Notes: generated by a model not told the origin, from the letters alone. A stretch of 64,000 nucleotides of DNA from Cupriavidus pampae (GCF_914271485.1 NZ_CAJZAG010000003.1:640318-704317), one strand, 5' to 3'. Positions 44,455 through 54,189 are shown, numbered from the stretch's first letter. Numbers and translations are program-made.

Positions 44455-45345
44455 ATGGAACTTCGACATCTCCGTTACTTCGAGGCACTGGCCGACACGC
44501 TGAGCTTCACGCGTGCTGCCGAGCGCATGCATGTGACGCAGTCCACGCTGTCGCACCAGATTCGTCAATTGGAAGAGGAGATCGGCCAGCCGCTGTTCAA
44601 TCGCGTCGGCAAGCGTGTGACGATGACGGAGGCGGGCGAGACGTTGCTGCTGCATATCAGCCCGGCGCTGCGGCAGGTCGATCTGGCGCTGCATGCGGTC
44701 CGCGACGAGCAAGGCCCGGTCGCCGGCGAGATTCGCGTGGGCGCCACGCATAGCTTCAATATCCGGCTGATTCCGCAATGCGTGTCGTCGTTCCTGACGC
44801 GCTATCCGTCGGTGCGTGTCATCGTGGAGGAGCTATCGGCCGCGGAGATCGCCTCACGACTGGCGAACGGCGAACTCGATCTGGGCGTGTCATACCGTCC
44901 CGAGCAGACAGATGCGCTGCGCTTCGAGCCGCTCTATAACGAGGAACTGAAGCTGGTAGTGGGCGCCAACCACGCGATGGCAGGCCGCCGCCGCGCGCGC
45001 ATGGTGGAACTGCACGGCATGCGCATGGTGCTACTGCCGTCGTACTTCGCCACGCGGCAATTGCTCGACGAATGCTTCCGCGCCGCTGGCGCCGAGCCGC
45101 TGGTCATCGCAGAATTGAACTCGATCGCACCGATGCTGGAACTGGTACGACAGGCGGATATCGCGGCAGTGATCGGCGAAAGCGCCAACCTCGGCAATGA
45201 AGACCTGCGCTTCATCCCGCTGGAAAGCCCAACCCCGCAGCGCACGCCGGGCCTGCTATGGCGCAAGGGCGCGCCACGCGCGGTGCCGGTGAAATTCTTC
45301 GCGACCGCAGTGCGAAGAGTGGTGGAATCGATGGAGAATCGGTAG
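44455..45345 (+). CDS. LysR family regulator, CynR/CbbR-like
   Basis: The 296-residue protein starts MELRHLRYFEALADTLSFTRAAERMHVTQSTLSHQIRQLEEE, an N-terminal winged helix-turn-helix of the LysR type, then a periplasmic-binding-like effector domain (VGATHSFNIRLIPQ, LDLGVSY). An alternative start MIGAMELR is at 44443. It is divergent from the lyase-CoA-transferase-Bug operon across about 125 bp. That region holds ATCGACAGCATCGAT (44417-44431), a possible LysR-type repeat. By the usual LysR arrangement it controls the operon. Confidence 0.9.
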   Translation: MELRHLRYFEALADTLSFTRAAERMHVTQSTLSHQIRQLEEEIGQPLFNRVGKRVTMTEAGETLLLHISPALRQVDLALHAVRDEQGPVAGEIRVGATHSFNIRLIPQCVSSFLTRYPSVRVIVEELSAAEIASRLANGELDLGVSYRPEQTDALRFEPLYNEELKLVVGANHAMAGRRRARMVELHGMRMVLLPSYFATRQLLDECFRAAGAEPLVIAELNSIAPMLELVRQADIAAVIGESANLGNEDLRFIPLESPTPQRTPGLLWRKGAPRAVPVKFFATAVRRVVESMENR

Positions 45346-45353
45346 CCACCGTA

Positions 45354-45380
45354 TTCCCCTCTCCCTAGGGGAAAGGGGAA
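45354..45380. terminator. Inverted repeat between convergent genes
   Basis: TTCCCCTCTCCCTAGGGGAAAGGGGAA can fold as TTCCCC/GGGGAA nested on CCCTAGGGG. It may end both LysR and mmsA transcripts, and resembles a second element at 56322-56338. There is no T-run. Confidence 0.45.
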
Positions 45381-45393
45381 CACTCACGGCTAC

Positions 45394-46911
45394 TTACTTC
45401 GCGACCGGCATCGTGAATTCCGCGCCCTTGGCGATGCTGTCGGGCCAGCGCTGCATCACGCTCTTGTAGCGCGTGTAAAAGCGCACGCCTTCCTCGCCGT
45501 AGGCGTGGTGGTCGCCGAACAGGGAGCGCTTCCAGCCGCCGAATGAGTGCCAGGCCATCGGCACCGGGATCGGTACGTTGATGCCGACCATGCCCACCTG
45601 GATCTGGCGCGCGAACGCGCGCGCGATGCCGCCGTCGCTGGTGTAGCACGACACGCCGTTACCAAACTCGTGCGCGTTGATCAGCGACACGGCTTGCGCG
45701 AAGTCATGCACGCGCACCACCGACAGCACCGGGCCGAAGATCTCTTCCTTGTAGATCGTCATGTCCGGCTTGACGTGATCGAACAGCGTGCCGCCAACGA
45801 AGAAGCCATTGGCGTGCCCATCGACCTGATGACCGCGGCCATCGGTCACGAGCGTTGCGCCCTCTTCCACGCCCTTGGCGATATAGCCTTCCACCTTCGC
45901 CTTGTGCGCGCCGGTCACCAGCGGCCCCATCTCGGCGTCGGCTTCCATACCGTTGCGGATCTTCAGCGCCTTTGCGCGTTCGGCCAGACGTGGCACCAGC
46001 TTGTCGGCCACATCGCCAACCGCCACCGCGACCGAAATCGCCATGCAACGCTCACCGGCCGAGCCGTACGCGGCGCCGATCAGCGCATCGACGGCCTGAT
46101 CGAGATCCGCATCAGGCATCACCACCAGGTGGTTCTTCGCGCCGCCCAGCGCCTGTACGCGCTTGCCGTGTTTCGTACCTTCCGTGTAGATGTACTCGGC
46201 AATCGGCGTCGAGCCAACGAACGAGAGCGCCTGCACATCCGGATGCGCGAGCAGCGCGTCAACCGCCTGCTTGTCACCCTGCACGACGTTGAACACACCA
46301 TCGGGCAAACCCGCCTGCTTGAGCAGATCGGCCATCAGCAGGCTCGGCGACGGATCGCGCTCGCTCGGCTTGAGCACGAACGTGTTGCCACAGGCGAGCG
46401 CCACCGGGAACATCCACATCGGCACCATCACCGGGAAGTTGAACGGCGTAATGCCGGCCACCACGCCCAGCGGCTGGCGCAGATTCCAGTTGTCGATGCC
46501 GCCACCGATGTTGTCGGTGAAATCGGTCTTCAACAGATTGGGAATACCGCACGCGAACTCCACCACCTCGATGCCGCGCGTGACCTCGCCCTTGGCGTCG
46601 GAGAACACCTTGCCGTGCTCGCGCGTGATCAACGCGGCCAGATCGTCGTGGTGCCGATCGAGCAGCTCCTTGAACTTGAACAGGATGCGCGCGCGGCGCA
46701 GCGGCGGCGTCTCGGCCCAGGCCGGTGCCGCAGCCTTGGCCGCGGCCACCGCGGCGTCCACGTCAGCGGCGCTACCGAGCGCCACGCGCGCCGCCACCTC
46801 ACCGGTGGCGGGATTGAACACGTCGTTGAAGCGATCGGCACCGGCGCGCCGGATACCGCCGCCGATGTAGTGATGGATTTCGGCGATCTGCCGGTTTTCT
46901 GCGATGTTCAC
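45394..46911 (-). CDS. mmsA: CoA-acylating methylmalonate-semialdehyde dehydrogenase
   Basis: MmsA oxidises methylmalonate or malonate semialdehyde to propionyl-/acetyl-CoA with CO2 release, in valine and beta-alanine breakdown. The 505-residue protein has the aldehyde-dehydrogenase nucleotide site ([40 protein letters not shown]). The catalytic cysteine is in [15 protein letters not shown], with [20 protein letters not shown] near the end. The N-terminal tetrad [11 protein letters not shown] is usual. The gene is 25 bp downstream of bauA; the two enzymes act in sequence on beta-alanine. Confidence 0.95.
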   Translation of the reverse strand: MNIAENRQIAEIHHYIGGGIRRAGADRFNDVFNPATGEVAARVALGSAADVDAAVAAAKAAAPAWAETPPLRRARILFKFKELLDRHHDDLAALITREHGKVFSDAKGEVTRGIEVVEFACGIPNLLKTDFTDNIGGGIDNWNLRQPLGVVAGITPFNFPVMVPMWMFPVALACGNTFVLKPSERDPSPSLLMADLLKQAGLPDGVFNVVQGDKQAVDALLAHPDVQALSFVGSTPIAEYIYTEGTKHGKRVQALGGAKNHLVVMPDADLDQAVDALIGAAYGSAGERCMAISVAVAVGDVADKLVPRLAERAKALKIRNGMEADAEMGPLVTGAHKAKVEGYIAKGVEEGATLVTDGRGHQVDGHANGFFVGGTLFDHVKPDMTIYKEEIFGPVLSVVRVHDFAQAVSLINAHEFGNGVSCYTSDGGIARAFARQIQVGMVGINVPIPVPMAWHSFGGWKRSLFGDHHAYGEEGVRFYTRYKSVMQRWPDSIAKGAEFTMPVAK

Positions 46912-46936
46912 TGCGATGTCCCCTCTGTTTTCCTGA

Positions 46937-48268
46937 TTACTTCACTTCCTGCAGCACGGCGCGCACGGTATCGAACAGCTGGTCGATCTCGGCTTCCGAG
47001 ATGATCAGCGGCGGCGAGAACGCCAGCGTATCGCCCGTGTAGCGAATCAGCACGCCGCGCTCGAAGCATTTGACGAACGCTTCGTAACCACGCGCACCCG
47101 GAGCACCCGGCCGCGATTCGAGTTCCACACCGGCCATCAGGCCAAGGTTGCGGATGTCCTTCACATACGGCGCGTCACGCAGCCCATGCACCGCGCTCTC
47201 GAACTTCGGCGAGAGTTCGGCCGCGCGCTCGAACAGCTTGTCGCGCTTGTACAGATCGATCGCCGCGATCGCCGCCGCGCATGCGAGCGGATGACCCGAA
47301 TACGTATAGCCGTGCGGCAGTTCGATCGCGCCCGCACCGGCACCGTTGACCACCGCGTCATGCACCTCGCGACGCACCGCCACCGCACCCATCGGCACCG
47401 CGGCATTGTTGATGGCCTTGGCCATCGTGATCAGGTCCGGCGTCACATTGAGGCGTTCCGCGGCAGTAGCGGCACCCAGGCGGCCGAACGCGGTGATCAC
47501 CTCGTCGAAAATCAGCAGGATGCCGTGCTTGCTGGTGATCTCGCGCAGCTTCTCGAGGTAGCCCACCGGCGGAATCACCACGCCCGTGGAACCAGCGACC
47601 GGCTCGACGATCACAGCCGCGACGTTCGACGGATCGTGCAGCGCGAGAATGCGTTCGAGGTCGTCCGCCAGATGCGCGCCCCATTGCGGCTGTCCTTTCG
47701 AAAAGGCTGCCTCGGCAATGCTGTGCGTGGCGGGCAGATGGTCGGTGTTCGGCATCACGTTGGCCGCCCAGATCTTGCGGTTCGGTCCGATACCGCCGAC
47801 GCCCATGCCGCCAAACCCCACGCCGTGATAACCGCGCTCACGACCGATCACCTTCACGCGCTGGCCTTCGCCGCGCGCGCGGTGATACGCCAGCGCGATC
47901 TTCAGCGCGGTATCGACCGACTCGGAACCCGAGTTCGTGAAGAAGATCCGATCGAGCCCCTTCGGCATCAGGGCTGCCACCTTGGTGGCCGCCTCGAATT
48001 CGAGCGGATGGCCCATCTGGAACGGCGGCGCATAGTCGAGCGTGGCGGCCTGCTGCGCGATCGCTTCCACGATCTCCTTGCGGCCATGCCCCGCAGCCAC
48101 GCACCACAGCCCCGCGCAACCGTCGAGCACCTGACGCCCGTCATGGGTCGTGTAGTACATGCCACTCGCCGAGGCCAGCAGGCGCGGCGCGGCCTTGTAC
48201 TGGCGATTGGCGGTAAACGGCATCCACAGCGCTTCGAGGTCGGGGATCACGGTCTTGGCGGCGTCCAT
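46937..48268 (-). CDS. bauA: Beta-alanine--pyruvate (omega-amino acid) aminotransferase
   Basis: A class III PLP aminotransferase that converts beta-alanine and pyruvate to malonate semialdehyde and L-alanine. The 443-residue product starts [31 protein letters not shown]. It has the PLP region [19 protein letters not shown], the aspartate motif [15 protein letters not shown] and the Schiff-base lysine in [16 protein letters not shown]. The N-terminal WMPFTANRQ segment is characteristic of omega-amino acid:pyruvate transaminases. It is followed by mmsA, so the pair forms the beta-alanine catabolic operon. It is divergent from a MocR regulator. Confidence 0.93.
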   Translation of the reverse strand: MDAAKTVIPDLEALWMPFTANRQYKAAPRLLASASGMYYTTHDGRQVLDGCAGLWCVAAGHGRKEIVEAIAQQAATLDYAPPFQMGHPLEFEAATKVAALMPKGLDRIFFTNSGSESVDTALKIALAYHRARGEGQRVKVIGRERGYHGVGFGGMGVGGIGPNRKIWAANVMPNTDHLPATHSIAEAAFSKGQPQWGAHLADDLERILALHDPSNVAAVIVEPVAGSTGVVIPPVGYLEKLREITSKHGILLIFDEVITAFGRLGAATAAERLNVTPDLITMAKAINNAAVPMGAVAVRREVHDAVVNGAGAGAIELPHGYTYSGHPLACAAAIAAIDLYKRDKLFERAAELSPKFESAVHGLRDAPYVKDIRNLGLMAGVELESRPGAPGARGYEAFVKCFERGVLIRYTGDTLAFSPPLIISEAEIDQLFDTVRAVLQEVK

Positions 48269-48609
48269 AGCTTCTCCTGGGTGTTGGGTCGGGCCGACCT
48301 AACGTGGAGTTGGGCCGGCGTTGGGTCGTCGTTGTGTCGGTAAGGTGCACCCACTCTACCGGCGCGTGGCGGGCCGCAGAATATACGGTCGCGAGATCGC
48401 GCCATCACCGTACAGTTTTGGTACCGCATACCGTACAGGCAGGTACATCGCGACGTTGCCCCGCAATCGTGCATACGACCACCTCTCGAACCCGAATCCC
48501 GCGTGGCGGCGCGGCCATTCACGCTGCATCGCACCATAACGGCACGCTTACCCACATTGACGCGGTGCGGCTAAACTGTGCAGGTTTTCAGCCGTCAAAC
48601 CACCTATAT
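48269..48609. other. Divergent control region between bauA and its MocR gene
   Basis: A 341-bp non-coding gap. It holds the repeated ACCGTACAG element listed separately and no further clear consensus promoter. Its plus-strand frame is open to 48304 but reads an unlikely mix (MELGRRWVVVVSVRC...) before the MocR start. Confidence 0.45.
48407..48438. promoter_or_regulatory. Direct repeat ACCGTACAG (MocR operator candidate)
   Basis: Two exact copies of ACCGTACAG, at 48407-48415 and 48430-48438, spaced 23 bp start to start (about two helical turns). A related ATACGGT lies in the opposite orientation at 48383. They sit in the divergent region of bauA and the MocR gene, the usual place for autoregulation plus activation. 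Confidence 0.6.
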
Positions 48610-50097
48610 ATGGTCGCCCCGAATCTGGCCCCCAACCTCCCCTTGCAGCTCGACCGCAGCCGCCGCGGCAGCGACACGCTGACCGACCAGATCGTTGCCG
48701 GCATCGTTGCGCTGATCGACAGCCGCGCGCTGCGCGCGGGCGCGCCGGTGCCCTCGGTGCGACGGCTCGCGCAGCAGCATCATGTGAGCACGTTCACGGT
48801 GGCGGAAGCGTATGCGCGGCTCACGGCGCTCAGCTATCTGAGCGCGCGACCCGGCTCGGGTTATACGGTCGTGCATCGTCATACGCCGGCCGGACAGGCG
48901 CGCGCGCCGCAGTGGCAGGCGCCTGAACTCAATGCGGCCTGGCTGCTGGCCGACGTGTTCGCCGATCATTCGGTGCCGATCAAGGCCGGTGCGGGTTGGC
49001 TGCCTGGCGACTGGCTCAACGAGGAAGGCCTGCACCAGGCCATGCGCACCGCGTCGCGCGTGCCAGCCGCGCAGGTCTCGGGCTATGGGCATCCCTATGG
49101 CTTTGCCCCGCTGCGCGAGCATATCGCCACGCATCTGAGCCAGTACGGCATGCCGGTGCAGGCCCAGCAGGTAGTCCTCACGCAAGGCGCAACGCAGGCG
49201 CTCGACCTCGTCGTGCGCACGCTGCTGCGCGCTGGCGACACCGTGCTCGTGGAAGCACCGTGCTACTGCAATCTGCTGCAGATTTTGAAGCTTGCAGGGT
49301 TACGCGTGGTCGGCGTGCCACGCACCGCCGCAGGCCTCGACACCGATGCGCTCGAGGATGCGATCCGCGCGCATGCGCCGCGCGCGCTGTTCGTCAATAC
49401 GGTGCTGCAGAACCCGACCGGTGCCACGCTGACGAGCATGAACGCGTACCGCGTGCTGCAACTGGCCGAGGCCCATCGGCTGCTGGTGGTCGAAGACGAT
49501 ATCTACCGCGAACTCGCGCCAGCGGGCTCGCCAATGCTGGCGGCGATGGATGGCCTGTCGCAGGTGGTTTATATCAACGGGTTCTCGAAGACGATCGCGC
49601 CCTCGGTGCGCGTGGGTTACCTCGCGGCGAGTCCCGACCTCGCGAAGGTGTTCGCGCAAACCAAGATGGCGGTGGGGCTGACCTCATCGGAGGTCACCGA
49701 GCGGCTGGTCTATTCGGTGCTCACGAGCGGGCACTACGCGCGTCATGTGAGCGCCCTGGGCGAGCGACTGCGCGCGCAGCAGGATCTCGTGACCGAAAAA
49801 CTGGAAGCGCATGGCATGGAAGTGCTGCTGCGCCCGGAAGGCGGCATGTTCGCGTGGGCGCGCCCGCGCTGGGAGGGGCAGAACGGACAGGCGCTGGCGG
49901 CGCGTGCGCTCAGGCATGGCATCTGGCTGGCGCCAGGCGTGTATTTCGAGCCCGATGGCGACGACTCTCCGTGGATACGCTTCAACGTGGCGACCAGCGA
50001 TGCCGCGCAGTTGTGGGCGTTCCTCGACGCCTGCCGTACCGGGCAGGACGCCGAGGTGGGCGCGGCCAGGGAGACCGCGCTGCGACAGACCGCGTGA
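48610..50097 (+). CDS. MocR/GntR-type regulator of the beta-alanine operon
   Basis: A 495-residue PLP-binding transcription factor starting MVAPNLAPNLPLQLDRSRRGSD. It has a GntR helix-turn-helix (PVPSVRRLAQQHHVSTFTVAEAYARLTALSYLSARPGSGY) and a fold-I aminotransferase domain with PLP lysine in INGFSKTIAPSVRVGYLAA. The frame extends to 48304 but that part is not protein-like. Its divergence from bauA-mmsA makes an activator of beta-alanine degradation likely, with beta-alanine or a related amine plus PLP as effector. Confidence 0.9.
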   Translation: MVAPNLAPNLPLQLDRSRRGSDTLTDQIVAGIVALIDSRALRAGAPVPSVRRLAQQHHVSTFTVAEAYARLTALSYLSARPGSGYTVVHRHTPAGQARAPQWQAPELNAAWLLADVFADHSVPIKAGAGWLPGDWLNEEGLHQAMRTASRVPAAQVSGYGHPYGFAPLREHIATHLSQYGMPVQAQQVVLTQGATQALDLVVRTLLRAGDTVLVEAPCYCNLLQILKLAGLRVVGVPRTAAGLDTDALEDAIRAHAPRALFVNTVLQNPTGATLTSMNAYRVLQLAEAHRLLVVEDDIYRELAPAGSPMLAAMDGLSQVVYINGFSKTIAPSVRVGYLAASPDLAKVFAQTKMAVGLTSSEVTERLVYSVLTSGHYARHVSALGERLRAQQDLVTEKLEAHGMEVLLRPEGGMFAWARPRWEGQNGQALAARALRHGIWLAPGVYFEPDGDDSPWIRFNVATSDAAQLWAFLDACRTGQDAEVGAARETALRQTA

Positions 50098-50098
50098 A

Positions 50099-50716
50099 TC
50101 AGAAGCGGTAGCGCACGTAGCCCGTGTAGAAGTTGGCGCCCGGATTGGGCTCGCGGATGCTCGCGTTGGAGATGTGCTGGAAGCGGAAGCCGGCTTCGGT
50201 GGACTGGTTCTTGCCGAACGCGATACCCACGCCGATCATGTCGCCGAACTGGAACGCGCTGCTCATGTTGTGCTCGTCGGACGTATGCGTATGCGTGAGC
50301 AGGCGCAGGCCAAGACCACCCTCGATGAACGGCACGAACGAGAAGCTGCCGCGCTTTTCCACACGCAGGATCGGGGTGAAGCCGAATTCCTGCAGGTTCT
50401 GCGAATTGGTGCCCCCGCGCGACTGCCACTGCGCGATGTTGAACTCCACTTGCAACCTGAGCAGCCAGCTATCGGGATTGCCGTATTGGATCGGCGTGTT
50501 GAAGTTGATGCCGAGCTCGTACTTGTTGACGTCGTGGCTCGTATCGCGGCCGTAGGCCACGTGAACGCCCGGATCTGTGAACCACGGTGCGGCCTGTGCG
50601 GCACCACTGGCTCCCGCGGCTAGCGCGGCGGCAATAAGACAACGGACAGCAAGGGGTACGGAGAGGGCGCGCGTGGCAGGCGCGCGCAGGGAACGCTGTT
50701 GTAGTTGTGGATGCAT
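50099..50716 (-). CDS. pagL: PagL-like lipid A 3-O-deacylase
   Basis: PagL is an outer-membrane beta-barrel that removes the 3-O-acyl chain of lipid A. The 205-residue product has a signal sequence with a long basic start (AALAAGASGAAQAAP cleavage) and alternating aromatic barrel strands. The catalytic His-Ser pair is in GFRFQHISNASIREPNPG, followed by the end YTGYVRYRF with C-terminal Phe. The length suits the family. It lies 149 bp downstream of a tiny membrane-peptide ORF on the same strand, which may share its promoter. It could also be one of the inactive PagL-like proteins. Confidence 0.85.
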   Translation of the reverse strand: MHPQLQQRSLRAPATRALSVPLAVRCLIAAALAAGASGAAQAAPWFTDPGVHVAYGRDTSHDVNKYELGINFNTPIQYGNPDSWLLRLQVEFNIAQWQSRGGTNSQNLQEFGFTPILRVEKRGSFSFVPFIEGGLGLRLLTHTHTSDEHNMSSAFQFGDMIGVGIAFGKNQSTEAGFRFQHISNASIREPNPGANFYTGYVRYRF

Positions 50717-50865
50717 GAGAGAGCGTCGGCGATGAAGAGAGGACCCGGCAAGGGGAAGACAAAACAGCCGGACATGCCGAGGCTCTGCGAGATATCGCGC
50801 GCGTAGGAGGGGGCATGGGAATGCCCCTCGGCGTCAGCGCCCGGTCCCTCCCAGAATCCGGTACG

Positions 50866-50955
50866 TCAGGCCCAAAGCCGCTCCGCCAGCCAGTTCGCGA
50901 ACATACAGATTCCGAGCCAGACGGCGAGACAGCCTGCAATAAAACGGTACGTCAT
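50866..50955 (-). CDS. Candidate 29-residue single-span membrane peptide
   Basis: A short frame encodes MTYRFIAGCLAVWLGICMFANWLAERLWA, longer than 20 residues, so described instead as: start MTYRFIAG, a hydrophobic centre CLAVWLGICMFA, and the end NWLAERLWA. One membrane span and a short charged tail fit small efflux- or respiration-associated peptides such as AcrZ or CydX, though the sequence matches neither. Upstream is a consensus -10 TATAAT and a perfect palindrome. The ribosome site is weak (AAGAAGAAA). It precedes pagL by 149 bp on the same strand. The peptide is not recognised. Confidence 0.5.
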   Translation of the reverse strand: MTYRFIAGCLAVWLGICMFANWLAERLWA

Positions 50956-50991
50956 GGGTATTTCTTCTTGTGACATCTTCGTGGGACCGCG

Positions 50992-51021
50992 ATTATACAT
51001 TCATTGATGAATGTATGTTCA
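50992..51021 (-). promoter_or_regulatory. Promoter with perfect 22-bp palindromic operator (AcrR-like)
   Basis: On the minus strand TGAACA, an 18-bp spacer and extended TGTATAAT (-10 at 50992-50997). The spacer is filled by a perfect palindrome ATACATTCAT-TG-ATGAATGTAT (50995-51016). This resembles the TACATACATT...AATGTATGTA operators bound by AcrR/TtgR-type TetR repressors. Confidence 0.7.
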
Positions 51022-51234
51022 GCGTTCCCTCCCGCTATCGGGCGTTCCTACCGATACCGGACAGATCAGAAACGTCACAAAGAAACAATGATGCCAGCGT
51101 GCGGGAAACCGTGCACGGCAACGGTTCAATTCTCTTTTCAAAAAATTTGTTCATACCGGCGTAAACGCACGATGGCGCGCCTCTCGGCGCGCCATCGTCA
51201 GTCCTTCACACAAAACCCACAAGCCTTACTGGTA

Positions 51235-52125
51235 TTAGCTTTTGAGGAAAGGAAGTACTTCCTCCAGTAGCCGCTCGGGAATTTCTTCGGCAATGTAGTG
51301 GCCGCTCGGTAGAGCATGGCCATTGACGTGCCGTGCGACCTTGCGCCACTCCTCGAGCGGCTGGAAGCACTGACCCACCGCTCCTTCGGCGCCCCACAGC
51401 GCAAGCATCTCGCACTCCACCTTGCGACCGGCCTCGAGGTCCGCACGATCGTGCTCGAGGTCGATGCCGGCGCTGGCGCGGTAGTCCTCGCACAGCCCAT
51501 GCGCGGCGCCCGGCAGTTGCAGGCAGCGCAGATATTCGGCCAGCGCGGCCTCGGTGAACGGCGCCAGGCCCGCGCTACGCGTGCCCATGGTCTGGCGCAG
51601 GTAAAGCGCGGGATCGGCCTCGATCAGCGTCTCGGGAAACGGCGCCGGACGGATCAGGAAGAACCAATGGTAGTAAGCACGTGCAAACGCCTCGTTGGTC
51701 TGCGCGTACATCGCCAGCGTGGGCGCGATATCGAGCGTAACGAGCTTTTCCACTGCCTGCGGATGGTCGAGCGCGAGCCGATGGGCCACGCGACCACCGC
51801 GATCATGTGCGAGCACACGAAAGCGCTCGAAGCCAAGCGCGCGCATGATCGTGATCTGGTCGGCCGCCATCGCGCGCTTGCTGTAGTTGCTGTGATCGGG
51901 CAGACCGGCTGGCTTGTCGCTGTCGCCATAGCCACGCAGGTCCGTCGCCACCACGGTGAAATGCTTCGCGAGCTCGCCAGCAACCTTGTGCCAGATCACA
52001 TGGGTCTGCGGATGGCCGTGCAGTAGCAGCAGGGCCGGGCCCTGCCCGCCCACCACCGCGTGAATCCTGATTTTGCCGCTGACGTCCTCGCACTCGAAGG
52101 TGCGTTCGGTGAATCCTTCGAACAT
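51235..52125 (-). CDS. Haloacetate dehalogenase-like alpha/beta hydrolase
   Basis: A 296-residue hydrolase resembling fluoroacetate dehalogenase. It has the LLLHGHPQTHVIWHKVA oxyanion region, the VVATDLRGYGDSDKP motif and a nucleophile Asp108 in LAHDRGGRVAHRLALDHP, the HDRGxR context of haloacetate dehalogenases. HWFFLIRPAPFPE carries the halide-binding His-Trp pair, and the C-terminal His is in PSGHYIAEE. The start has a good AAGGAGACGAG site. The native substrate may be another short ester. Neighbours are unrelated. Confidence 0.82.
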   Translation of the reverse strand: MFEGFTERTFECEDVSGKIRIHAVVGGQGPALLLLHGHPQTHVIWHKVAGELAKHFTVVATDLRGYGDSDKPAGLPDHSNYSKRAMAADQITIMRALGFERFRVLAHDRGGRVAHRLALDHPQAVEKLVTLDIAPTLAMYAQTNEAFARAYYHWFFLIRPAPFPETLIEADPALYLRQTMGTRSAGLAPFTEAALAEYLRCLQLPGAAHGLCEDYRASAGIDLEHDRADLEAGRKVECEMLALWGAEGAVGQCFQPLEEWRKVARHVNGHALPSGHYIAEEIPERLLEEVLPFLKS

Positions 52126-52250
52126 CTCGTCTCCTTGCCGAATCTGGTGGTCACACTGGCAGGCAGTGTAATCACGGAATCCGTCGCCATGATGTCGCGC
52201 CCCGACTTTCATTCGGTCGTGGCATTCACGAGTCGAACGGCTAACGACCC

Positions 52251-53234
52251 TCAGGGCACCAGCAGGATGGCGCCAGTGGTTTCGCGGCGCTCGGCCGCTT
52301 CGTGCGCACGCGCGACGTCCGCCAGCGGGAAGCGCTGGCCGATTTCCACCTTCACATGGCCGGCCGCGATCGCCTCGAACAGATCCTTCGCATTCGCGCG
52401 GAAGCGTGCCGCGTCGGCGTTATGCGGAAAGACCGACGGACGCGTCAGGAACAGGCAACCCTTTTTGGCCAGCAGTTCGGGCTCGATGGCTGGGGCCGGG
52501 CCCGAAGCCGCGCCATATAGCACGACCAGACCAAACGTCTGCGCGCAGTCGAGCGATCCCAGGAACGTCGATTTGCCGACCGAGTCGTAGACCACGCGCA
52601 CGCCAGTGCCACCGCTCGCGGCTCTGACCTGCTCCACCCAGTTGTCGTTCGAATAGTCGATGGCGACGTCGCAGCCCATGCGCTTTGCGAGTTCGCACTT
52701 GGCCGGCGAGCCCGCGGTGCCAATGACGAACGCGCCGAGCGCCTTGGCCCAGCTGCTCAGGATCTGGCCGACCGCGCCCGCCGCCGCATGCACGAGGACC
52801 TTGTCGCCGGGCTGGATCGCATAGGTATGGCGCACCAGATACTGCGCGGTCATGCCCTTGAACAGGATGGCGGCGGCCTGCTCGTCGGAAACGTTGTCTG
52901 GCAACGCCACGAGCTTGTCCGCAGGGACGTTACGAGCCTCGGCGTAGGCACCGAGACCGGCATTCATGTACGCCACGCGCGTGCCCGGCGCGATGTCCGT
53001 CACGCCAGCACCCACCGCTTCCACCACGCCTGCCGCCTCGTGGCCGAGTCCGGTTGGCGACGGCAGCGGATAGATGCCGCGCCGTTGATACGTGTCGATA
53101 AAGTTGAAGCCGATCGCGGTCTGGCGGATGCGCACCTCGCCAGGGCCGGGCTCGGGAAGCTCGACGTTCTCGAGCCGCATTACCTGCGGGGCTCCAAATT
53201 CGTGAAGGCGTACGGCGCGAACGGTGGTCGTCAT
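52251..53234 (-). CDS. qor: NADPH:quinone oxidoreductase (zeta-crystallin type)
   Basis: A 327-residue zinc-free medium-chain reductase. It starts MTTTVRAVRLHEFGAPQVMRLENVELPEPGPGEVRIR, has GLGHEAAGVVEAVGAGVTDIAPGTRVAY and the nucleotide-binding VLVHAAAGAVGQILSSWAKALGAFVIGT. Cofactor binding suggests one-electron quinone reduction with NADPH. It is a monocistronic gene by spacing. The family is broad; the exact substrate is not shown. Confidence 0.92.
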   Translation of the reverse strand: MTTTVRAVRLHEFGAPQVMRLENVELPEPGPGEVRIRQTAIGFNFIDTYQRRGIYPLPSPTGLGHEAAGVVEAVGAGVTDIAPGTRVAYMNAGLGAYAEARNVPADKLVALPDNVSDEQAAAILFKGMTAQYLVRHTYAIQPGDKVLVHAAAGAVGQILSSWAKALGAFVIGTAGSPAKCELAKRMGCDVAIDYSNDNWVEQVRAASGGTGVRVVYDSVGKSTFLGSLDCAQTFGLVVLYGAASGPAPAIEPELLAKKGCLFLTRPSVFPHNADAARFRANAKDLFEAIAAGHVKVEIGQRFPLADVARAHEAAERRETTGAILLVP

Positions 53235-53360
53235 GCTGGTCTCCTCGGGAACGATATCGGTGGATTGCGGATTATCAAGCGATTCCGGAAATCCTGCCGA
53301 AACGAGACCATCGCCACCGCAGAATCTGCGGTCACATCGACTGCGCAGTCAGTCGCGTAG

Positions 53361-53804
53361 TCAGTCGAGCTGTGCGCACATGCAGAGGGCAGAGCTGCTG
53401 CTCTGTCGGCGGAATGCCTCGGAGTCCCGCACTTCAACCGGCAACTGCGCGGCCTGGACCAGCGAGAAGCCGTAGCGGGCGAAGTAGTCGGGACAACTGG
53501 AGGTCAGCAGCACCGCGCGGCGGCTGCCGTTGGCGCGCGCGCGCATCATGGCGGCGCGCACGAGATGGGTGGCGATGCCCTGGTCGCGACATTCGTGCAG
53601 GACCGCGACGGAGCGGATCATCGCGGTGTCGCCGAAGCGTTCCGCGCAGGCGCATCCCACCACGCGCCCCTCGACCACCGCTACGTGGAATTGCGCCACC
53701 TGCAGCGTTACGTCGTTAATCGGTAGGCCGCACCGCTCCAGAACAGCCTCGATGGCAGGAATGTCGGCCACATGCGCGGCACGGATCTGCATGTCTTTGA
53801 TCAT
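53361..53804 (-). CDS. GNAT family N-acetyltransferase (ArsN2-like)
   Basis: A 147-residue acetyltransferase. Residues IRAAHVADIPAIEAVLERCGLPINDV begin the fold; SVAVLHECRDQGIATHLVRAAMMRARANG carries the acetyl-CoA pyrophosphate loop (QGIATH); and VLLTSSCPDYFARYGFSLV ends it. The last pattern resembles the ArsN2 group found with arsenic genes, but no ars gene is near. The start at 53804 has a weak site; MQIRAAHV (53792) is an alternative. Confidence 0.85.
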   Translation of the reverse strand: MIKDMQIRAAHVADIPAIEAVLERCGLPINDVTLQVAQFHVAVVEGRVVGCACAERFGDTAMIRSVAVLHECRDQGIATHLVRAAMMRARANGSRRAVLLTSSCPDYFARYGFSLVQAAQLPVEVRDSEAFRRQSSSSALCMCAQLD

Positions 53805-54189
53805 CGGGAGCCTCGTATCGCTTGACGCGTATCGCTGAACGCTATGGACGACATCACCATGGAAGCCCTGCATGGATGTTGCACGCACCCGTCGTACGAT
53901 GACGCACGACAAGATACTGACAACCACGCGCCGTTCGAGCGATGCAATGCTGACAAACGCGGCGCGCGCGGACTCACAGTAGCGCAATCAGCCGCTGCGT
54001 GCCAGAGGGAAATTTACTCGCATTCGTCTCTGTTCGTCACAGTCGCCGCGGTGCGCATCCAGTTGGACACGAGCATGAAACGCGCCAGCGCGAGGGCACC
54101 GTCGTCGTGCGTGAGGGGAATGCGGGGGAGGATGTTCGGCCGCGCGGTAAAAGCGCGATGACGGCGCGAGCGGGAAACCGGAGAAAAGC
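53805..54189. other. Intergenic region with no recognised gene
   Basis: About 385 bp between the acetyltransferase start and the tRNA 3' end. Short frames occur on both strands, but none has a recognisable domain or ribosome site. The tRNA transcript probably runs through part of it on the minus strand. No conserved motif was identified. Confidence 0.4.

Noticed and set aside
51004..51270. An 88-codon plus-strand frame beginning in the palindrome
   Set aside because: No ribosome site, no domain, and it overlaps the end of the hydrolase gene.
53347..53367. Tandem AGTCAGTCG copies with a 12-bp period
   Set aside because: Only two copies, partly inside the acetyltransferase end; too short to call a repeat array. 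No CRISPR-like array was seen anywhere in the window.
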